From: Chelonoidis abingdonii
Lineage: Eukaryota; Chordata; Testudines; Testudinidae
NCBI RefSeq assembly: GCF_003597395.2
Contig: NC_133770.1
Coordinates: forward strand, 293,074,454 to 293,138,453
Length of the DNA: 64,000 bases
Direction of reading: 5' to 3'
In this document: positions 58,810 to 64,000 of the stretch, piece after piece
Numbering within the stretch: the stretch's first letter is position 1
Layout of the letters: every line of letters begins with the position of its first letter
Program-made: the position numbers and the translations under genes
The notes under the pieces: model-generated
Databases searched by the model: none
What the model was told of the DNA's origin: nothing
The model's input: the letters and a program-made list of their open reading frames with translations, nothing else

Positions 58810-61319
58810 CTATGGTAAAATAAGTAGTTTTGTGTTATATAAGCATAATGTCAATGCTACTGAAGGCTGTTTCATTTGTCCATCATGTTAACTATATGCT
58901 TGAATATTGTCCAAGCAACTTTGGATGTGTGTATTTTAGGAGTAAATAATTTTGGGGAGGTATCAGACTATCATAGCATATAAACAAAAAAACAACTATT
59001 CTTATGTTTCTCATATGCATATCCGAGCTGAATGCCTGTAGGCACTCTTTCAACACCAATTTTGATGCAATTTGCCACATCTCTGTCACCTACATTAGAC
59101 TTTACTAATTTGAACCAAAATAGTCACAGGGAACCTGGATGTCATAGCTGTGACATTTGAGCTCACAATTAATGTGATTGCACGCTCAATTGTGATACAC
59201 ATGCATGCCTTGTAAATTTGCATGTGCAATCGTGGTAACTATGCATGTACACTAGACACATATGCCTGCTTATTATGGGTAATAAACATGTAGAGAGTTG
59301 CAAAAATTTGACCCACAACATCAGTGTAAAGAAACATTTGCAGTAATAAGTAGCATCAGCGTGTGATCACCTATACATTCAGTACACCATCAGCCAGGTC
59401 TAATTTTTAAAGAATGTCTTTTATACTGGAATATACAAACACCACTCACACAAGGAAATACACATCTTTCATAAAAAAGAATAGAACACAAAAAATTACT
59501 GCCCAAGATTTGTGTGTGTAAATGATGTTTTGGCTTATTCCAATGTGAAAGGTATTCTTTATAGACACACATTTTAAATAAAAGTGAATATGAATGTTTA
59601 TTTTCACAGCTGATTGCATTTAATTTTGTAACCAGTTCACAATCCTATTACTGTGATGCCATGGTCTGTTGATATGCAAAAATTGTCATCTCACAAAATC
59701 AATATGAATTCTCTGCAGATCAAACATTAAGACACTATGAAGTGTGAGGAGCCAAACCTTCCAGCTATGGAGAGAAAAAAATACTTGAAAATTGTACTAT
59801 TATGAAATTCTCTTTTTAAAAAATTCCAACAAGGAAAGAAGCAGCAATTTGATCACTGAAAGCAGCTCTGGAAGAACAGACACCTTTATGGATTTTGTAA
59901 GATGAGAATGTGAATTACTGATTGTTTCAGCAATGTCAGAGAAAAGCCTTTTAGGTCTGGACTGCTCAAGTGCTCAATATTTTGACAAAACAAAAAACTC
60001 TTAATCCTTCTCAGTATAACTCTAACAAATACTAACCACATAATATCAGGAAGAGATTTTAACATCAAAAGTGTAAATAGCTGTGTTACCCTGAAGGATG
60101 GTTTGTCAATATAAAATTTATGTATATGTGCACACAATGTACACACAATGAATTATAGCACAAATTGAGATGTTTATCTCAAGAATGAATTATTAATCTT
60201 AGAATTGATAGTGCTTCACATCTTCAAAATGCTTTCATTTTAGAGATACAAAATCATAGATATGTAGAAGAATGTGAAATCTATCTAGTTCTTCTGAACA
60301 ATAATTTGTAAAAGTGTACCTGATTCCTATAAAGAAATATGGACTTAAAGTTATCTGGTCATTACAAAGGTTGTAAAATCTTTCAGTGATGCATTTCCCA
60401 GGAAGTCAGAATTTTATTATGCTATTAATTAAAAAGCACAAGGAAATCCATTATGCTACTGTAAAATGCATCATATTGTATTAATCAGATAACCACATAT
60501 TGCTCTAAGTGAAGAATATCCCATCTTTTACATGCTGATGTTTCAATACAAAAATAATCATACATGAGCCAAGGATAATTTTCTGTTACAGTATTTTCTT
60601 CAAAATTAAGTACTGTAATCTCACTTGAAGATGACAAATGGTGAAACTTATGGAGTTTGACATTCTACTCTTCTGTGAAAGCACATATCAGCTGAAATAA
60701 CATTATAAAATTAACATAATCTACACATTTGCCAAATTATACAATTATGTTTACTTTTAAATACTTGATGGAATTCTCTCTCTGTTTTATCCCCTCATTC
60801 AAAGCTACCAACTGTCTGTCACATCACTGATGTAATACAAATTCTCTTCTACAGTATGAAGTGGTGACGTATTTGTACATATCATTAAGGTGTGGCAGAT
60901 GTATTATTCCACTCATTTGTACAATAAAAGTATTAATGTAACTGGGAAGCAGATTTTCCACAAAGGGGACTTCAACATCATGGACCTAATTACGTGAAAG
61001 AGAGTTCATTAGCGGTTAAATCTTAAGAAATACTTATGTATAATTCTGGTTTGATTAAAAAGCACCCATTCAAAATTTATCAATGGCTGAAGTTCAATCT
61101 TAACAAGACAGAGTATGCTGGGAGGTAAAGAAAAACACTGCAGAGAGCTTGCTGCAACAGTGAATTCTAAAGCCTCTAAATCTGAGTCCAGATTAACTAT
61201 AAAACTCCCTCACCTACCCTCAACAGCTCCACAACAATTAGGAAAAATGAAGCTGTCTACACCAAGAGACAAATGTGTGTGCAGGAGACACTTTTCTCAG
61301 GTGGATGGTTGAGTGGGAC

Positions 61320-61789
61320 TAGGGTTACCATATTTCAGGCTCTCAAAAAGAGGATTCTGTCAGGGTCGGGGAGGGGGAGCTGGAAAAGAGTACAACTGGG
61401 GCTGCTGCAGGGGGTACACTGCAGTGGGGGTACTCACTGGAGGTGGGGGGCACATCACTCCCTGTTACAGTGGCAGGCGCAAGCCCAGGATGCAGTGACA
61501 GCTGTCAGTCAGCACCTCCATGTAGGTCCCCCCACCCTCCCCAGGGCTGGGAGGTGGTGCCTGGGTAGACGAGATAGTGCAGCAGTGGTTGCAGGGGAAT
61601 GGACTCATCAGCGGTGGAGCTAGGGGAGGGACCAGTCAGGAAATGGACCAATCAGCTCTTTCTAAGCTGCAATGTCTACTCTTCAAAAATCCTGGACATT
61701 TCCTGTTATTTGAAAAATCCATCTGGACAGACGATGGAGCCTCCAAAAAGAGACAATGTCTGGTAAAATCCAGATGTATGGTAACCCTA
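61320..61789. mobile_element. hAT-type MITE
   Basis: Terminal inverted repeats TAGGGTTACCATATTTCAGG and TAGGGTTACCATACATCTGG. 470 bp with a GC-rich centre. A target duplication is not convincing. Confidence 0.65.
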
Positions 61790-62021
61790 GGCTGGGCCTA
61801 GACTGTGGAATTCACTCTCTCAGGAAATTCAAATGACAATAAACTTCACTATTTTCTAGTTCAAATGTAGCTCACTCCTTCAATCTTGCTTTTCTATTAA
61901 GCAACATGGAGCACATTAGCTTTCAACAGATAAGCGTGCACACACCTTCTACCTCTTTACCCTTTGGGGAGGAATGGAAAAGAAAACCTCACAACAGATG
62001 CTAGTTTCACAGGCTGTGTAT

Positions 62022-62629
62022 TGTGGCAAATTGCCGGTACTGTTCTGCTGGGTCTCGCACTCTCTCTTCTCTGGGGTGGGTTCAGGGCGCTATTGCTTGC
62101 CTCTGAACCGGTTCTTAATTACTCCACTAGTGTCCTTGGAGGAGGGGAGTGGAGAGGGACCTGGGCCCACTCTCTACTCCAGGTCCCAACCCAGGGGCCC
62201 TGGGGTTGTGGTGAACCACTTGACTAGCGGTTTCTTCCCCTGGGTTACTTCCCTCTCCTACCCTTCAGCTTGTGAAGGGCTTCTTGCCTCCCTTCTACAC
62301 AAGCCTGGTGCCCCTTACCTAGGGTTTCTTCTGGACTTCACAATCCACTGCAGCACTCCTCCAAACTTTCTATTTTTCTCTTATCAAGCTCTTCTCTTCT
62401 GCAACCTGCACTCTGCTCTAATCAAACCTTCCTCCTTCAACTCCCACCCTGTCTGACTGAAGCAGGGGTTTTTTTATCACATGACTGAAGTCAGGTGCTC
62501 TAATTGGAGTCAGGTGCTCTAAATGGCTACAGGTGTTCTAGTTAATCTAAAGCAAACCTTCCTCCCTTGGCAGGGAATAAGGCCCCCTGCTAACACTCTC
62601 ATGCTGCCCTCTGGCCATGCTGTATCACA
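62022..62629 (-). mobile_element. Solo LTR, family A related, copy 3
   Basis: A 608-bp unit with ends TGTGGCAAATTGCC and GCTGTATCACA, flanked by GTAT on both sides. Its reverse complement starts TGTGATACAGCATGGCCAGAG, clearly related to the start of 43499-44189, so it lies in opposite orientation. Confidence 0.68.
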
Positions 62630-62812
62630 GTATACACTAAGAATTTCCTGAAATTTTTCACATCACTGTAGTCCCACTAGCAGTGGCAATGGTGAGAACC
62701 CTAGGGTGGACAAGACAGCTCTTGGAGTTAAGCACTGTGTCATTTAAAACTGTTCACAGCCAGTCTACATGACATGGTGGTAACACACTGGCGGCCCTTT
62801 GTCTACACTAAC

Positions 62813-62814
<2 letters not shown>

Positions 62815-62843
<29 letters not shown>
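62815..62843. repeat. Poly-T run
   Basis: About 28 consecutive T inside a TCTACAC-type MITE-like segment (about 62755-62940). Confidence 0.85.
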
Positions 62844-62846
<3 letters not shown>

Positions 62847-63187
62847 TTCAGGTGGAGCTGCCCCTGTATTAGCAGTGGTAGGATATTTTTCAGAAAGAAA
62901 GCTTTGCATAGATAAGGCCCTTGTTTATTTGTAAACCTGGAGTGTTACTGGATGCCATGGTGATGGGCACAGTAAAAGAACCTAATTAGAAAGTTAGATT
63001 TGGACTCTGGTAGACCAACAAGGATGTAAATGCTGAAGTTAAGCACCTATCACTGAAAAGTTCAGCACCACCCATTTCATTTAAACCAGGATCTTAAACT
63101 CAACTACCCACATTATTACCACATGTGGTCTTTGCAGCATCTATAGATAAGAACTGGACAGAACTGAATGATGCCTGCTGTTCTCTC

Positions 63188-63424
63188 AAGGCATGTCTAC
63201 TTGGGGACACTCACGAAAGGTAAGTAAATTAACCGAAGGTGTGATTTTAAAATGCATTAGTTAAAGTGCATGAAACCATTGTGTGAATGCTCTCATCAGG
63301 AAGTGAGTTAAGCTAAAGCAAACTAAGACCACTTTTAACCTCATAGGGATGTTTATTCAAAAGTAATGTGCTTTAAAGTCAAACCTTGAGTTAATTTGGC
63401 TTAACTTTTCCCATGTAGACTGTT
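63188..63424. repeat. Probable MITE with GTCTAC-type termini
   Basis: GGCATGTCTACTTGGGG on the left and CCCATGTAGACTG on the right are imperfect inverted ends like those of 13923-14721. Confidence 0.45.
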
Positions 63425-63920
63425 GTGATAATCAGGCTTACAAATTTACCCTAATTGTGACTTCAACTGTAAAAATTGAGTGAAAGTTCATAAAGTGTCA
63501 TAATAACCTATAATCATCAGTGCTGATGGAAAAAGTTGTAAGGAAGAGACAAAAAGACTGTATTCATGCTAACAGAAAGGCCTACTGATATAATTTTCAA
63601 AGGCTCTTAAGATCTTGCCTAGTAAACAAGACAGTTTGAGTCTGAAGAATCAAAGTTGGTGTTTTGGGAATTAGTATACAAAATAATGAGAGAATTGGGC
63701 TATTCTGCCCAATATGCCCTTTTGGGGTTCTTAAAAAAAAAAAGAAGAGACATTGGGGGGAAAATACAGATGGAGGCTACTGCAGTACTGCCTCCTTCAA
63801 AGAGGAGGACAGAGAGAGCTTCACCATTGTGGCTGACACTCCTGCTATCTCCTGGGACCTTGGCCTTTCTCCATCCTGATCCTAAGGATTGTCCTACCCA
63901 GACCATATACCCCTCCCTCC

Positions 63921-63921
<1 letters not shown>

Positions 63922-64000
<79 letters not shown>
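63922..64000. repeat. CA microsatellite, runs off window
   Basis: At least 39 uninterrupted CA units to the last base. Confidence 0.97.

Larger units (their letters stand above)
58810..64000 (-). other. PTK2: PTK2 intron (5' end outside window)
   Basis: The stretch 58810-61310 is AT-rich unique-looking intron. Beyond it are a hAT MITE (61320-61789), a solo LTR (62022-62629), a poly-T run (62815-62843), MITE-like termini (63188-63424) and a CA microsatellite at the window edge. No upstream FAK exon was found. Confidence 0.8.

Noticed and set aside
63700..63999. Cys-Val repeat protein at the window end
   Set aside because: Translation of the CA/GT microsatellite.
58810..64000. Search for the upstream FERM F1 exon
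   Set aside because: No segment encoding the expected FAK sequence before Val151 was found near any AG/GT pair.

Overview
This is vertebrate nuclear DNA, almost certainly from a turtle and probably a hidden-necked (cryptodire) one. The taxonomic evidence is the repeat content: a tRNA-derived SINE with intact A and B boxes matching the tortoise/cryptodire type, many CR1 LINE pieces, DIRS tyrosine-recombinase retrotransposons, Penelope-like fragments carrying hammerhead-ribozyme motifs, and several hAT and solo-LTR families common in turtle assemblies. This is pattern recognition, not a database match.

The only host gene I can support is PTK2 (focal adhesion kinase, FAK), on the minus strand. 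Nine coding exons run from 58809 down to 11692. All have GT/AG splice sites, consistent phase and no stops. They total 727 nt and encode residues equivalent to about 151-392 of human FAK: most of FERM lobe F2, all of lobe F3, and the linker with the first Src-SH3 proline motif. The window ends one exon short of the Tyr397 autophosphorylation site on one side and starts after FERM lobe F1 on the other.

Everything else is intron, heavily filled with mobile elements. 1-11691: degenerate CR1, a Tigger-like fragment, a CR1 3' end, a 90-bp Penelope/hammerhead insertion with a 13-bp target duplication, a solo LTR beside a hAT element, and a TIR MITE. 11745-17415: MITEs and a hAT element. 17447-30921: a CR1 with reverse-transcriptase remnants and a nearly full-length DIRS (22684-28759) with inverted terminal repeats, an internal complementary region, and broken gag-like (SR-rich), RT/RNase H and recombinase frames. 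31040-42179: MIR-like SINEs, a Cry-type SINE, a CR1 3' end, two solo LTRs and a large hAT-type element. 42235-57340: three more hAT-type or fold-back elements, two related solo LTRs and a second, truncated DIRS. 58810-64000: a hAT MITE, a solo LTR, and a CA repeat that runs off the window end.

No bacterial-type operons, CRISPR arrays or intact transposon genes are present. The most unusual structures are the DIRS termini and their SR-rich gag, the 90-bp hammerhead insertion, and a pair of fold-back hAT elements that carry transposase 3' ends in both arms.
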